A DNA stretch of 64,000 bases, taken from assembly GCA_022072085.1 (NCBI GenBank), contig JAJVII010000025.1:1-64000 (forward strand). Reading direction: 5' to 3'. Position numbers and translations under genes: made by a program. This document shows, one piece after another, positions 41,251-49,703 of the stretch. This DNA comes from Phycisphaerae bacterium (GTDB taxonomy: Bacteria > Planctomycetota > Phycisphaerae > JAJVII01). The notes under the pieces were generated by a model. That model was given only the letters and a program-made list of their open reading frames with translations. It was not told the DNA's origin and ran no database searches. The stretch's first letter is position 1. Every line of letters begins with the position of its first letter.

Positions 41251-42357
41251 GTGACGCCGCGCGAGCGACTCATCAGGACGCTTCTCTGCCAGCCGACCGA
41301 CCGCGCACCGATGCCGGCGTGGCTGGGCTTCACCCCGTGGGGCCAGACGCTCGACCGCTGGCGGGCCGAGAGCGGCATCCCCGACTTGCAGGTGAGTACG
41401 TGCTTCGGCCTGGACCCGTGGTTCACTAAGGCGCCCGAGACTCTCGGCCCCTGGCCGCACTTTGAGGAAAAGGTCATCCGCCAGGACGGCGAGTTCATTG
41501 TCTCAATAGACTATCGCGGCATCACCCGCCGCAACCGCCGCGACGGCGCGTCGATGCCCGAGTGGATCGACCACCCCGTCAAGACGTCCGCCGACTGGCA
41601 GCGATACAAGGGCGAGCGAATGCAGCCGCGCCTGGACGAACGGTTGGCCGGTCTGGACGCGTTCGTCGAGGGCCTGGGGGCGAATGACGCCGGCGTGCAG
41701 TTCGGAGGATTCCCCTGGGGCGTCTTCGGCACCCCCCGCGACCTGCTCGGAGCCGAGGGGGTGCTGATGGCGTTCTACGACCAGCCGGACGTCGTCCGCG
41801 ACATCATGGAGACGCACGTGTCGTTGTGGCTGGCCATGGCCGAACGCGTGGCGGCACGCGTTCAGATCGATTACTTCCACATCTGGGAAGACATGTCTGG
41901 GCGACAGGGCAGCCTGATCTCGCCGGCGATGATCGAAGCGTTCATGATGCCGCACTACGACCGCATCGCCGCGTTCGCCCGGCGTCACAACATCCGATTG
42001 ATCGGCGTGGACACTGACGGCCGGATGGACCAGATCGTCGCGGTGATGGCCCGCCACGGTGTGAATGTCTTCATGCCGTTCGAGGTGCAGGCGGGCAGCG
42101 ACGTCGAGGAGTTCCGCCGGCAGTATCCAAACCTGGGCCTGGCCGACGGTCTGGACAAGCGCGTGCTGGCCGAGGGCTCGACGAAGGCGGCGATGCACTC
42201 CGAGTTGGACCGGGCCGCCCGAATACTGGCCGGCGGCGGCTGGGTTCCGGGCTTCGACCACCTGATCCCCCCCGACGTGCCGTGGTCGAACTTCCTCTAC
42301 TTCATGGAGAACCTCAAGCGGCTCGTTGGCCTGTCGACACCGACGGGCAATTGCTAA
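41251..42357 (+). CDS. Uroporphyrinogen decarboxylase-like / methyltransferase (URO-D) protein
   Basis: A 368-residue protein with a GTG start. It begins TPRERLIRTLLCQPTDRAPM and keeps the barrel elements FIVSIDYRGITRRNRRDG, FGGFPWGVFGTP, VQIDYFHIWEDMSGRQGSLI and FDHLIPPDVPWSNFLYFM. The final H in FDHLIPPDV is typical of cobalamin- or corrinoid-linked URO-D relatives (MtaA/CmuC-like), so the protein is probably a corrinoid or carbohydrate-linked enzyme, not a haem enzyme. Planctomycetota carry many such genes near glycan clusters; substrate unknown. Confidence 0.75.
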   Translation: MTPRERLIRTLLCQPTDRAPMPAWLGFTPWGQTLDRWRAESGIPDLQVSTCFGLDPWFTKAPETLGPWPHFEEKVIRQDGEFIVSIDYRGITRRNRRDGASMPEWIDHPVKTSADWQRYKGERMQPRLDERLAGLDAFVEGLGANDAGVQFGGFPWGVFGTPRDLLGAEGVLMAFYDQPDVVRDIMETHVSLWLAMAERVAARVQIDYFHIWEDMSGRQGSLISPAMIEAFMMPHYDRIAAFARRHNIRLIGVDTDGRMDQIVAVMARHGVNVFMPFEVQAGSDVEEFRRQYPNLGLADGLDKRVLAEGSTKAAMHSELDRAARILAGGGWVPGFDHLIPPDVPWSNFLYFMENLKRLVGLSTPTGNC

Positions 42358-42423
42358 TGAAGGTCTTGCCCGCTGCCAGTCCCGCCGCCCGCCAGCGATC
42401 CCGTCCGCCGCCGCCCGGGCCGC

Positions 42424-42453
42424 TTGCGAGGGCGGGAGCGGCGGCACTATAAT
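42424..42453 (+). promoter_or_regulatory. Candidate strong promoter for the GH4 gene
   Basis: TTGCGA (42424-42429) and a perfect TATAAT (42448-42453) with an 18-base spacer, 52 bases upstream of the GH4 ATG at 42505. Confidence 0.6.
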
Positions 42454-42504
42454 CGCCCCTCCCGCGGCAGCCGGCCGCATGTCACACGGGAGGCGCTTAT
42501 AGTC

Positions 42505-44031
42505 ATGCCCGTCACCGTCGCCATCATCGGGGCCGGGAGCATCGGCTTTACACGCCGCCTGTTCCGCGACATCCTCAGCGTCCCGGAACTGGCCGACACG
42601 CACTTCGCCCTCACCGACATCAGCCGCCGCAACCTGGAGATGGTCGCGCAGCTCTGCCGCAAGGACATCCGCGGCAACCGCCTGTCCGCGACGGTGTCGC
42701 ACACGACCGACCGCCGCCGGGCCCTGGCCGGCGCCGACTTCGTCATCAACTGCACGCGGATCGGCGGGCTGGAGGCCTTCGCCCTGGACGTCGACATCCC
42801 GCTGAAGTACGGCGTCGATCAGTGCGTCGGCGACACGCTCTGCGCCGGCGGGATCATGTACGGCCAGCGGAACATCCCCTGTATCCTCGATTTCTGCCGC
42901 GACATCCGCGAGGTGGCCGCCCGCGACGCCCTGTTGCTCAACTACGCCAACCCCAACGCGATGAACACCTGGGCCGCCAACGTGCACGGGCGGGTGAACA
43001 CGATCGGCCTGTGCCACGGCGTCGCGGGCGGCCACCGCCAGATCGCCGAGGTCATCGAGCTGCTGGTCAACGACGGCCGCAAGCCCGGCTCGCCCGGGTT
43101 CACGCCGGTGACCGCGAAGGACGTTCACATCATCTGCGCGGGCATCAACCACCAGACGTGGTACGTCCAGGTCCGCTACCGCGGCCGGGACTGGACCGGG
43201 CGGCTGCTCGAGGGCTTCCGCCGCCACCCCGTCTTCCGCCGCACCGAGAAGGTCCGCATCGACGTGCTGTCTCGCTTCGGCTACTACAGCACCGAGAGCA
43301 ACGGCCACCTCTCGGAATACGTGGCGTGGTATCGCAAGCGCCCGCGCGAGATCCGCCGCTGGATCGACCTGTCGCGCTGGATCAACGGCGAGACCGGCGG
43401 CTACCTCCGCGTCTGCACCGAGGGACGCAACTGGTTCCGCACGGACTTCCCCAACTGGCTCAAGGCCGAGGACCGGCCCATCGGCCCGGACGACCGCAGC
43501 GGCGAGCACGGGAGTTGGATCATCGAGTCGCTGGTGACCGGGCGCGTCTATCGCGGCCACTTCAACGTCGTCAACAACGGCTGCATCGCGAACCTGCCGG
43601 CCGACGCGATCGTCGAGGTTCCCGGCTACGTCGACGCCAACGGCGTGTCGATCCCGCGGGTGGGCAACCTGCCGCTGGGGTGCGCCGCGGTGTGCAACGC
43701 GTCGATCACCGTGCAGCGGCTGGCCGTCGAGGCGGCTGTCCGCGGCGACGTCGGGCTGCTCAAGCAGGCGATGATGATGGACCCGCTGGTCGGGGCGGCC
43801 TGCGACCCGAACGAGATTTCGCAGATGACCGACGAGATGCTCGTGGCCCAGCGGAAGTGGCTGCCGCAGTACGCCGGGGCGATCGCCGCCGCCCGCCGAC
43901 GCCTGGCGACGGAGAAGCCGCTGGGCCGTCATAGCGGCCGCGGCGCCGCACGCCTGCCCACGCGGACCGTCGGCCAGATGAAGCGCACCAGCGGGCAGGC
44001 CCGCCGCAACGCCGCCGCCGCGGACAAGTAA
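42505..44031 (+). CDS. Glycoside hydrolase family 4 (alpha-galactosidase/galacturonidase-like)
   Basis: A 508-residue protein; ATG 42505 follows CGGGAGG and begins at the conserved PVTVAIIGAGSIGFTRRLF, the NAD-binding site. GH4 features: FALTDISRRNLEMVAQLC, DFVINCTRIGGLEAF, CVGDTLCAGGIMYG (metal cysteine region), LLNYANPNAMNTWA and TIGLCHGVAGGHRQ, HIICAGINHQTWYV. GH4 enzymes are NAD+ and Mn2+-dependent, work by redox elimination and act on alpha-galactosides, galacturonides or phosphorylated sugars. The C-terminal 40 basic residues are an extra tail. The gene has its own promoter. Confidence 0.88.
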   Translation: MPVTVAIIGAGSIGFTRRLFRDILSVPELADTHFALTDISRRNLEMVAQLCRKDIRGNRLSATVSHTTDRRRALAGADFVINCTRIGGLEAFALDVDIPLKYGVDQCVGDTLCAGGIMYGQRNIPCILDFCRDIREVAARDALLLNYANPNAMNTWAANVHGRVNTIGLCHGVAGGHRQIAEVIELLVNDGRKPGSPGFTPVTAKDVHIICAGINHQTWYVQVRYRGRDWTGRLLEGFRRHPVFRRTEKVRIDVLSRFGYYSTESNGHLSEYVAWYRKRPREIRRWIDLSRWINGETGGYLRVCTEGRNWFRTDFPNWLKAEDRPIGPDDRSGEHGSWIIESLVTGRVYRGHFNVVNNGCIANLPADAIVEVPGYVDANGVSIPRVGNLPLGCAAVCNASITVQRLAVEAAVRGDVGLLKQAMMMDPLVGAACDPNEISQMTDEMLVAQRKWLPQYAGAIAAARRRLATEKPLGRHSGRGAARLPTRTVGQMKRTSGQARRNAAAADK

Positions 44032-44119
44032 GAGTCCGCGACTGCATCCCGTCGGCCCGTGAAATGGGCCCCGGGCGACGGCCGGACCGCGGCATCGGGC
44101 TCTGTCTGGGGCAGCCGGT

Positions 44120-45382
44120 TCAGGCTGGCCCCTGCGGCGATGTGGCGAAGGCCATCAGGCGGGCCATCAGGGCGTCCAACTCGCCGGCCTCGGGCTGGGC
44201 GGGCGCGAGGCGGCCCTCCAGGCGCAGCCGGGCCAGCGTCCGCAGCGCCTCGTGGTGGGCCTCGCAGTTGAGCAGGTTCCACGCGGCCGGCGCCGCTTTC
44301 TCCGCCGCCGCGTCGCCCTCGGCCGTGGCGATCCGCCGAAGGACGCGGAAGTATCGCTTCTCCGCCACCCGCACGCACTGCTGCTCCCACAGCCAATACA
44401 GGCGGGCGGACTGCGCGGGGGCGTTCAGCGGCTGCGACAGGTCGTTCAGCAGCTCGACGAAGTCGGCCCGCGCCCGGCCGGCCAGCAGGTGCGCCCCGCC
44501 GCCGGCTGACTTGCCGATCGGGTGGACCGCCAGCCCGGTCACGCCGGACCGCGCGACTCGCAGCGTCAGCAGGAAGCTGCTGTCGGTCTCCGGCTCCGGC
44601 TGCGGCCAGTCGAACAGGAAGTTGCCCAGCGAATAGGCGATCGGCCGGCCGCGATAGACCTCGATGCCCTGCGGCACGTGGGCGTGGTGGCAGACGACGG
44701 CGGCGGCGCCGGCGTCGATCAGCTCGCGGCAGCGCTGGCGCATCCGCGGCGAGGGGAAGAGCATCAGCTCGTTGCCCGCGTGCATGACGACCACGGCGAG
44801 GTCGGCTGACGCAGCCGCCCGGCGGGTCAGGTCGCAGTTGGCGACCGGGTCCAGGCCGGCGGCCCCTGCCCCGTTGCGCATCCGCGAGAACTCGCCCTCG
44901 GCGATGTTCACGACGGCGATGCGCAGGCCGCCCCGCTCCAGCAGGACCGGACCGGCTGGGTCGCCTCCGTCGCGGGCGTCGGACGCCCCGACGTGGGCGA
45001 CGCCGGCTGCCTCCAGGGCGTCGATCGTCTCGACGAGCCCGGCTTGGCCCTGGTCCATGATGTGGTTGTTGGCCAGGCAGGCCAGGCCGACGCCAGCCGA
45101 CGCCAGCGCCGCCGCGATGGCCGGGTCGCAGCGGAAGTTCGGCCCGTCCTTGCGGATCGGGGCGTTGGCGCGGCAGAGCGGCGACTCGATGTTGACCGCG
45201 GCCGCATCGGCGGACCGGAACAGCGCCAGCGTGTCGCCGAAGGCCGTCGCCACGTCGCCGCCGGCCAGCATCGGGTCCAGCCGCTCGATCGGGCAGAGGT
45301 CGCCTGCCAGCAGCAACTCGGCCGCCGGGGCGTCGTCGGCCAGCTTGAGTTCGCCGCGGGCGTCCAGCAGTCGCTCAGCCAT
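44120..45382 (-). CDS. CapA-family (PgsA/CapA-like) putative metallophosphoesterase
   Basis: A 420-residue protein. The ATG at 45382 overlaps the end of the preceding zincin gene by 8 bases (ATGGCTGA). Motifs: LLLAGDLCPIERLD at ~22, VNIESPLCR at ~65, GLACLANNHIMDQG at ~105, LAVVVMHAGNELM at ~190, VVCHHAHVPQGIEVY and PIAYSLGNFLFDWP at ~245. This is the calcineurin-like CapA fold used in poly-gamma-glutamate capsule synthesis and related proteins. No signal peptide or anchor is seen. The C-terminal ~140 residues are helical and unusual. Convergent with the GH4 gene. Confidence 0.85.
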   Translation of the reverse strand: MAERLLDARGELKLADDAPAAELLLAGDLCPIERLDPMLAGGDVATAFGDTLALFRSADAAAVNIESPLCRANAPIRKDGPNFRCDPAIAAALASAGVGLACLANNHIMDQGQAGLVETIDALEAAGVAHVGASDARDGGDPAGPVLLERGGLRIAVVNIAEGEFSRMRNGAGAAGLDPVANCDLTRRAAASADLAVVVMHAGNELMLFPSPRMRQRCRELIDAGAAAVVCHHAHVPQGIEVYRGRPIAYSLGNFLFDWPQPEPETDSSFLLTLRVARSGVTGLAVHPIGKSAGGGAHLLAGRARADFVELLNDLSQPLNAPAQSARLYWLWEQQCVRVAEKRYFRVLRRIATAEGDAAAEKAAPAAWNLLNCEAHHEALRTLARLRLEGRLAPAQPEAGELDALMARLMAFATSPQGPA

Positions 45383-45752
45383 AGCCCAGGTTCTCCAGGT
45401 CGTCCTCGTCCAGGCCGAAGAAGTGGCCGATCTCGTGCAGCACGGTCTTGCGAATCTGCTCGACGGCCTCGTCGGCGTCGCCGCAGGCCCGCTCGATGGA
45501 TCGCTGGTAGATGACGATGCGGTCGGGCCACGCCCACGGCGCCTCAACGTTCCGCTCGGTCAGCGGCACGCCGCGATAGAGCCCGAAGAGTTCGTAGGGG
45601 CTGTCCAGTTCCATCTCGCGGCAGGTTTCCTCGTCCGGCAGCGGCTGGATGTCGATCGCGACGTTCTCCATGCGGTCGCGGAACGCCTGCGGCAGCGAGT
45701 CGATCGCCCGCTGGACCAGCCCGGCGAACGTCTCGTCGTCGAATCGGACCAT
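45375..45752 (-). CDS. Minimal zincin-type metallopeptidase (Zincin_1/DUF1025)
   Basis: A 125-residue protein; ATG 45752. The zinc motif is LHEIGHFFGLDEDDLENLGY near the C terminus (HExxH plus a downstream acidic residue), preceded by RIVIYQRSIERAC and ELFGLYRGVPLTER, all typical of the short family found in many bacteria. No target is known. It runs into the CapA gene with an 8-base overlap, so the two are probably coupled. Confidence 0.85.
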   Translation of the reverse strand: MVRFDDETFAGLVQRAIDSLPQAFRDRMENVAIDIQPLPDEETCREMELDSPYELFGLYRGVPLTERNVEAPWAWPDRIVIYQRSIERACGDADEAVEQIRKTVLHEIGHFFGLDEDDLENLGYG

Positions 45753-45783
45753 GCCGGCTCTCCCGCCCCGGCACGCCGCGTCC

Positions 45784-45812
45784 TTGCCGCCCGCGCCGGG
45801 CGGTCTTAGAAT
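45784..45812 (+). promoter_or_regulatory. Candidate promoter for sppA
   Basis: TTGCCG (45784-45789) and TAGAAT (45807-45812), 17-base spacer, 67 bases upstream of the sppA ATG and divergent from the zincin gene. Confidence 0.5.
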
Positions 45813-45878
45813 AGCTGCTGACATCGCCATTGACCAGCCGACGTCCGCCCGGACGCGGGCCTCTTTCGAGGTGGACCG

Positions 45879-46913
45879 ATGAATCCAGGACATTCCCGCC
45901 GATTCGCGCCGGCCCTGCTGGCGGCCCTGACGATCGCCCTTCCCCTGCTGGCTGCCGGCGGCTGCACGCCGGCCCGCGGGGGCATCCTGCTGACAGCGGT
46001 GTCGGCTGACCGGCATCTGACCGAGACCGTCCTGGCCCGCGACCCGGGCCTGTTCGTCAGCGACAGGGTCGTCGTCATCGACGTGGACGGCATGCTCATC
46101 AACAGCGAGGTGGGCGGGTTCATGTCGGCCAAGGAGAACCCCGTCGCCGCCTTCATCGAGAAGCTCGACAAGGCCGCCGACGACAGCCGCGTCAAGGCGG
46201 TGATCCTGAGGATCAACTCGCCGGGCGGCACGGTCGCGGCCAGCGACGTCATGCACCACGAGCTGCTGCGGTTCCGCAGCAAGCGCCCGGACGTGCGGGT
46301 CGTCGCGGCCATCGAGGACATGGGCGCCAGCGGGGCCTACTACCTCGCGTGCGCCGCCGAGAAGATCTACATGCTGCCCAGCGGCATCGCCGGTTCGATC
46401 GGCGTGATCTTCCAGACCTTCAGCTTCGCCGGCTCGCTCAAGATGCTCGGCATCAAGGCCGAGGCCATCAAGAGCGGCACAAACAAGGACATGGCCAGCC
46501 CCCTGCACGACCTGAGCGAACGCGAGCGGGCGTTGCTCCAGCAGATCATCGACGCCTACTACAGCCAGTTCCTCCAGGCGGTGCTGGACGGGCGGCCGGG
46601 CCTGACGCGCGAGAAGCTGCTTCCGCTGGCCGACGGGCGGATCTACGTCGGCGCCGAGGCCAAGGCCGTCGGCCTGGTCGACGACCTGCTCTACCGCGAG
46701 CAGGTGCTGGCCCGCGTGAAGAAGGACGCCGGGCTGGGCAGGACGATCCTGGTGACCTACGGCCGCCCGATGGACTACAAGGCCAACTACTATTCCCAAA
46801 GCAATCTGCCGGCGCCGCAAGCGGGGCCGACGATCAACCTGGTCAACATAGACATGGCCCGGCTGTTCACGCGAGGCCAGCCGCAGTTTCTCTATCTGTA
46901 TACCGGCGAGTAG
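45879..46913 (+). CDS. sppA: Signal peptide peptidase SppA (S49 family)
   Basis: A 344-residue protein. A signal peptide with a lipobox-like LLAAGGC at ~28 is followed by VVVIDVDGMLINSEVGG, VKAVILRINSPGGTVAASD, and the active-site serine in DMGASGAYY (Ser151); the general-base lysine is at about 198 in AIKSGTNKDM, the usual serine-lysine spacing of short SppA proteins. SppA digests cleaved signal peptides in the membrane. The last ~70 residues are an added tail. The length is that of the single-domain SppA type. Confidence 0.85.
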   Translation: MNPGHSRRFAPALLAALTIALPLLAAGGCTPARGGILLTAVSADRHLTETVLARDPGLFVSDRVVVIDVDGMLINSEVGGFMSAKENPVAAFIEKLDKAADDSRVKAVILRINSPGGTVAASDVMHHELLRFRSKRPDVRVVAAIEDMGASGAYYLACAAEKIYMLPSGIAGSIGVIFQTFSFAGSLKMLGIKAEAIKSGTNKDMASPLHDLSERERALLQQIIDAYYSQFLQAVLDGRPGLTREKLLPLADGRIYVGAEAKAVGLVDDLLYREQVLARVKKDAGLGRTILVTYGRPMDYKANYYSQSNLPAPQAGPTINLVNIDMARLFTRGQPQFLYLYTGE

Positions 46914-46997
46914 GCCGATGGTGAGGGTACGGCCTACGCCGGGCGGGCAGGCGGCGGCCAGGGGTTTCCGCCCGCAACGACAACGGAACACGACGCG

Positions 46998-47978
46998 ATG
47001 GCCATCCTGCTCAAGTGTCACCAGTGCCAGGAACAGCTTGAGGTCGACGACGCCTTCGCCGGCGGCATCTGCCGGTGCGTCCACTGCGGGGCCCTCTCCC
47101 ACGTACCCCACCAGCGCACCGAGCTGGACCGCAAGGGCCGACCCAAGACGCCGCCGCCGATGGCCAAGCCGGTCGTCGCCTCCGAAGCCGAACTGGACAA
47201 GATGCAGATCGTCGAAGCCAACCGCTTTGTCGCCGCCCAGAAGCGACGCGGACTGCTGGCCATTGCGATGATCGTCGTCGCCGTCGGGCTGGCCGTCATC
47301 CTCATTTGGCTGCTGCGACAGAACAAGCCCGAAGACGACGGAACGAAAGACAAGAACAAGAACTACAATCCGCCCGGCGCGGTGGTCGTGGAGCGCAAGT
47401 TCGCGAACCTGTGCGGGCTGACGCTGCCGGCCGGGCCGACGGCCTACCTGCTGGACACCGGACACGGGATCGGAATGAGCGGCGGCCTGGAGCTGACCTG
47501 GGCGAAGGTCGTCATCGAGATGTCGCTGGCCAGCCAGGGCGACGCCGCAGACAAGTGCAAATTCGTCGTCTCGACGTGGGAAGACCACAAGACGTTCATG
47601 GGCGAGAGCGTCGAGGCGCCCAAGACGTTCCCCGAGACGGGCCTGTCGGACTGCACCGAGGAGAACCGGAACGCCGTCGCCGACTGGCTGACGCCGATCC
47701 GCCCGGGCGAGAACACCTATCCCGCGCCGGCGGTCGAGCTGGCCCTGGCCCGCGGGGCGACGGTCATCGTGCTGATCGTCAAGAGCGACCTGACCGCGGA
47801 ACAGGCCGACGCCATCGGCAAGCTGACGGCCGGCAAGTCGGTCACGCTGCGGGCGGTGGCGTTCAGCCTGGAGAAGCCCGAGACGTTCGCGAACCTGGCC
47901 AAGGCCGTTGGCGGGGCCGAGAACGTTTCGACGGTGACCGTCGAGCAGCTCGAGAAGTGGCAGAAAGAGCCGCAGTAG
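46998..47978 (+). CDS. Membrane protein with zinc ribbon and VWA-like domain
   Basis: A 326-residue protein. Residues 4-33 form a zinc ribbon (CHQCQEQLEVDDAFAGG, then CRCVHCG), residues ~88-112 a membrane segment (GLLAIAMIVVAVGLAVILIW), and residues ~140-320 an alpha/beta domain with PTAYLLDTGHGIG, AKVVIEMSLASQG, FVVSTWEDHKTF and VTLRAVAFSLEK, similar to a von Willebrand factor A fold; the DxSxS metal motif is degenerate (DTGHG). Planctomycetota have many such zinc-ribbon/TM/VWA proteins of unknown role. It begins 85 bases after sppA. Confidence 0.65.
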   Translation: MAILLKCHQCQEQLEVDDAFAGGICRCVHCGALSHVPHQRTELDRKGRPKTPPPMAKPVVASEAELDKMQIVEANRFVAAQKRRGLLAIAMIVVAVGLAVILIWLLRQNKPEDDGTKDKNKNYNPPGAVVVERKFANLCGLTLPAGPTAYLLDTGHGIGMSGGLELTWAKVVIEMSLASQGDAADKCKFVVSTWEDHKTFMGESVEAPKTFPETGLSDCTEENRNAVADWLTPIRPGENTYPAPAVELALARGATVIVLIVKSDLTAEQADAIGKLTAGKSVTLRAVAFSLEKPETFANLAKAVGGAENVSTVTVEQLEKWQKEPQ

Positions 47979-48143
47979 TCCGAAGAATTTCCCTGCTCGC
48001 GGGCGGCCTTGACAACCCGGCCGGCCGCGGGTAAACGTGAATTGAATCAGCCGGCGCCGCAGGAGGCGGCATCCGGCGGCTGCGATCGGCCGGGGCGCCG
48101 ATCCGGCCACCCCCTCACCGTTCACCCCAAAAGGAGATCCGTC

Positions 48144-48572
48144 ATGGCCCGCCGCGCTTCGATGTTCGTCACCGTACTCCTGGCCGCCGCAGGGATGCTG
48201 GCACTGGCCGGTTGCGAAAAGAAGCCTGCTCCCAAGCAGGATTATGTGATTCCCGAGCCCGCCGCCAACTCCAACGTCAACTCCAACCTGACCGGCGACG
48301 TGAGCAAGCTGCCCGAGGCGCCGGCGCAGGACCCCTATGCGGGCGGTTCGTCGGGCACGGTCATCGTCGATCCGCCGATTCAGACGGTCCAGCCCGTCCA
48401 GCCGCCGACGGCGACGGGGCCGCGCTATCACGTCGCCGCCAAGAAGGACACCTACTGGCACATGGCTCAGATTTACTACGGCGACGGCAAGCAGTGGACG
48501 CGGATCCAGGACGCCAACCCGGCCATCCCGAAGGACAAGATCCCGGTCGGCGCCCGCATCCTGATTCCGTGA
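48144..48572 (+). CDS. LysM-domain lipoprotein
   Basis: A 142-residue protein with AAAGGAG before the ATG. Signal peptide and lipobox (LLAAAGMLALAGC, lipid cysteine ~25), an asparagine and proline-rich linker (ANSNVNSNLTGD), then one LysM domain at ~95-142 (YHVAAKKDTYWHMAQIYYG, then IQDANPAIPKDKIPVGARI). LysM binds peptidoglycan. A protein anchored in a membrane and holding cell wall fits an envelope role. Confidence 0.85.
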   Translation: MARRASMFVTVLLAAAGMLALAGCEKKPAPKQDYVIPEPAANSNVNSNLTGDVSKLPEAPAQDPYAGGSSGTVIVDPPIQTVQPVQPPTATGPRYHVAAKKDTYWHMAQIYYGDGKQWTRIQDANPAIPKDKIPVGARILIP

Positions 48573-48606
48573 CGATCGGCTGATTTCTCTGGCAAGGCGC
48601 CATCGC

Positions 48607-48777
48607 ATGAGACGTGTCGCGAGTTGGATTCTGCTGGCGGTCTGCACCGCCGGTCTGGCATCAGCGGCCGGATGCCTCCAGGGCCCGCCGCCCGCTCACA
48701 CGAATCGGCGTGAGATGACGTTCCCCGACGCCCTGCCGCTGGACGACGCGCCGACGACGCAGGCCGAATCGACCTGA
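48607..48777 (+). CDS. Very small lipoprotein (56 residues)
   Basis: ATG 48607 is preceded by GGCAAGGCG. The translation has a signal peptide (VASWILLAVCTAGLASAAGC) with the lipid cysteine at ~23, and ~33 residues of proline-rich mature sequence ending APTTQAEST. It begins 34 bases after the LysM lipoprotein gene and is probably in the same operon. Function unknown. Confidence 0.6.
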   Translation: MRRVASWILLAVCTAGLASAAGCLQGPPPAHTNRREMTFPDALPLDDAPTTQAEST

Positions 48778-48801
48778 GCGCCGCCCTTCACGCGCAAACC
48801 C

Positions 48802-48838
48802 GAACCCCGGAGCCGCGGGCCCTGGGGTTCTTCCTCTT
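48802..48838 (+). terminator. Candidate terminator between lipoprotein and trkA
   Basis: GAACCCC (48802-48808) and GGGGTTC (48824-48830) form a 7-bp stem, followed by TTCCTCTT. It lies between convergent genes. Confidence 0.5.
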
Positions 48839-48852
48839 GGCCGGATCGCCGC

Positions 48853-49539
48853 TCACTCCGTCGGCAGGCGGGCGATGTTCTCGTCGCTTCCGACGAGGAT
48901 GAGGATGTCGTCGGGCTGGATGGGGGCGTCGGGGGCGGGCACGGTGATGATCTGCTGCCGCGTGCCCTGGCTGCCGGCCCCGCTGCTGACGGTGACCTGC
49001 CGCTTGATCGCGACGAGGTTCACGTGGAACTTCTTGCGAAGGTTCAGCTCAAGCAGGTTCTTGCGGACGAACGGCGGCGGGGCCTTCACCTCGACCAGGC
49101 TGTGGCTGTCGCCCAGCTCGATCTTGTGCATCAGGTGCGGCAGCGTGAGGCGGTTGGCCCAGTTGTCGGCCGACTCGGCCTCGGGAAAAATGAACCCGTC
49201 GGCGCCGATGCGCGAGAGGATCTGGCCCTGGATCTGGCTGCCCGCCCGGCTGAAGACCCGCGGCACGCCGATGGTCTTGAGCGTCGCGGTGGCCAGGGCG
49301 TTGGCCTCGAAGTCCTGGCCAATGCCGACGATCGCCACGTCGACCTTGTCCAGCCCCTGCGTGCGCAGGGCGTCGGGGTCGGTAGCGTCCAGACAGACCG
49401 CCAGCGTCACCTGGTCGCGGGCCTGCTCGACCAGCTCGCGGTTGGCGTCGATGGCGATGACCTCCGCGCCCTTCTGGGCGAGGTTGACCGCCAGCCCCAT
49501 CCCGAACCGGCCCAGTCCGATGACCGCGAAACGATCCAT
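48853..49539 (-). CDS. trkA: TrkA/KtrA-type potassium uptake regulator (RCK protein)
   Basis: A 228-residue protein; ATG 49539 has AAGGAG 7 bases upstream. One RCK_N Rossmann domain (RFAVIGLGRFGMGLAVNLAQ, then VIAIDANRELVEQAR and LAVCLDATDPDALR) and a C-terminal RCK_C domain (from HSLVEVKAPPPFV, ending DDILILVGSDENIARL). The single-repeat length is that of the KtrA type, which binds ATP/ADP and gates the TrkH/KtrB channel. trkH lies upstream on the same strand; a palindromic repeat separates them. Confidence 0.88.
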   Translation of the reverse strand: MDRFAVIGLGRFGMGLAVNLAQKGAEVIAIDANRELVEQARDQVTLAVCLDATDPDALRTQGLDKVDVAIVGIGQDFEANALATATLKTIGVPRVFSRAGSQIQGQILSRIGADGFIFPEAESADNWANRLTLPHLMHKIELGDSHSLVEVKAPPPFVRKNLLELNLRKKFHVNLVAIKRQVTVSSGAGSQGTRQQIITVPAPDAPIQPDDILILVGSDENIARLPTE

Positions 49540-49593
49540 GGTCTGCTCCTTCTGCCGCGAAGTCCAAGTGCTACCGGGAAAAACCAGGAGGAA

Positions 49594-49684
49594 CCACAGA
49601 TGAACACAGATGGACACAGATCATAAGGCCTTGTTCCATCTCACCCACCATCTCTCATCCGTGTTCATCTGTGTTGATCTGTGG
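49594..49684. repeat. Long inverted repeat between trkH and trkA
   Basis: The 28-base arms CCACAGATGAACACAGATGG... (49594-49621) and its near reverse complement (49657-49684, ending TGATCTGTGG) match at about 25 positions, with a 35-base loop. Transcription from trkH to trkA would pass through this hairpin. Confidence 0.75.
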
Positions 49685-49703
49685 CTACATTTGTCCGGTA
49701 GTC

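Noticed and set aside
41503-43932. 809-codon minus-strand frame
   Set aside because: Antisense to the URO-D-like and GH4 genes; composition is that of a shadow.
45752-48647. Upstream part of a 1090-codon minus-strand frame
   Set aside because: Only the last ~125 codons (the zincin) look like protein; the rest is antisense to sppA, the zinc-ribbon protein and the LysM gene.
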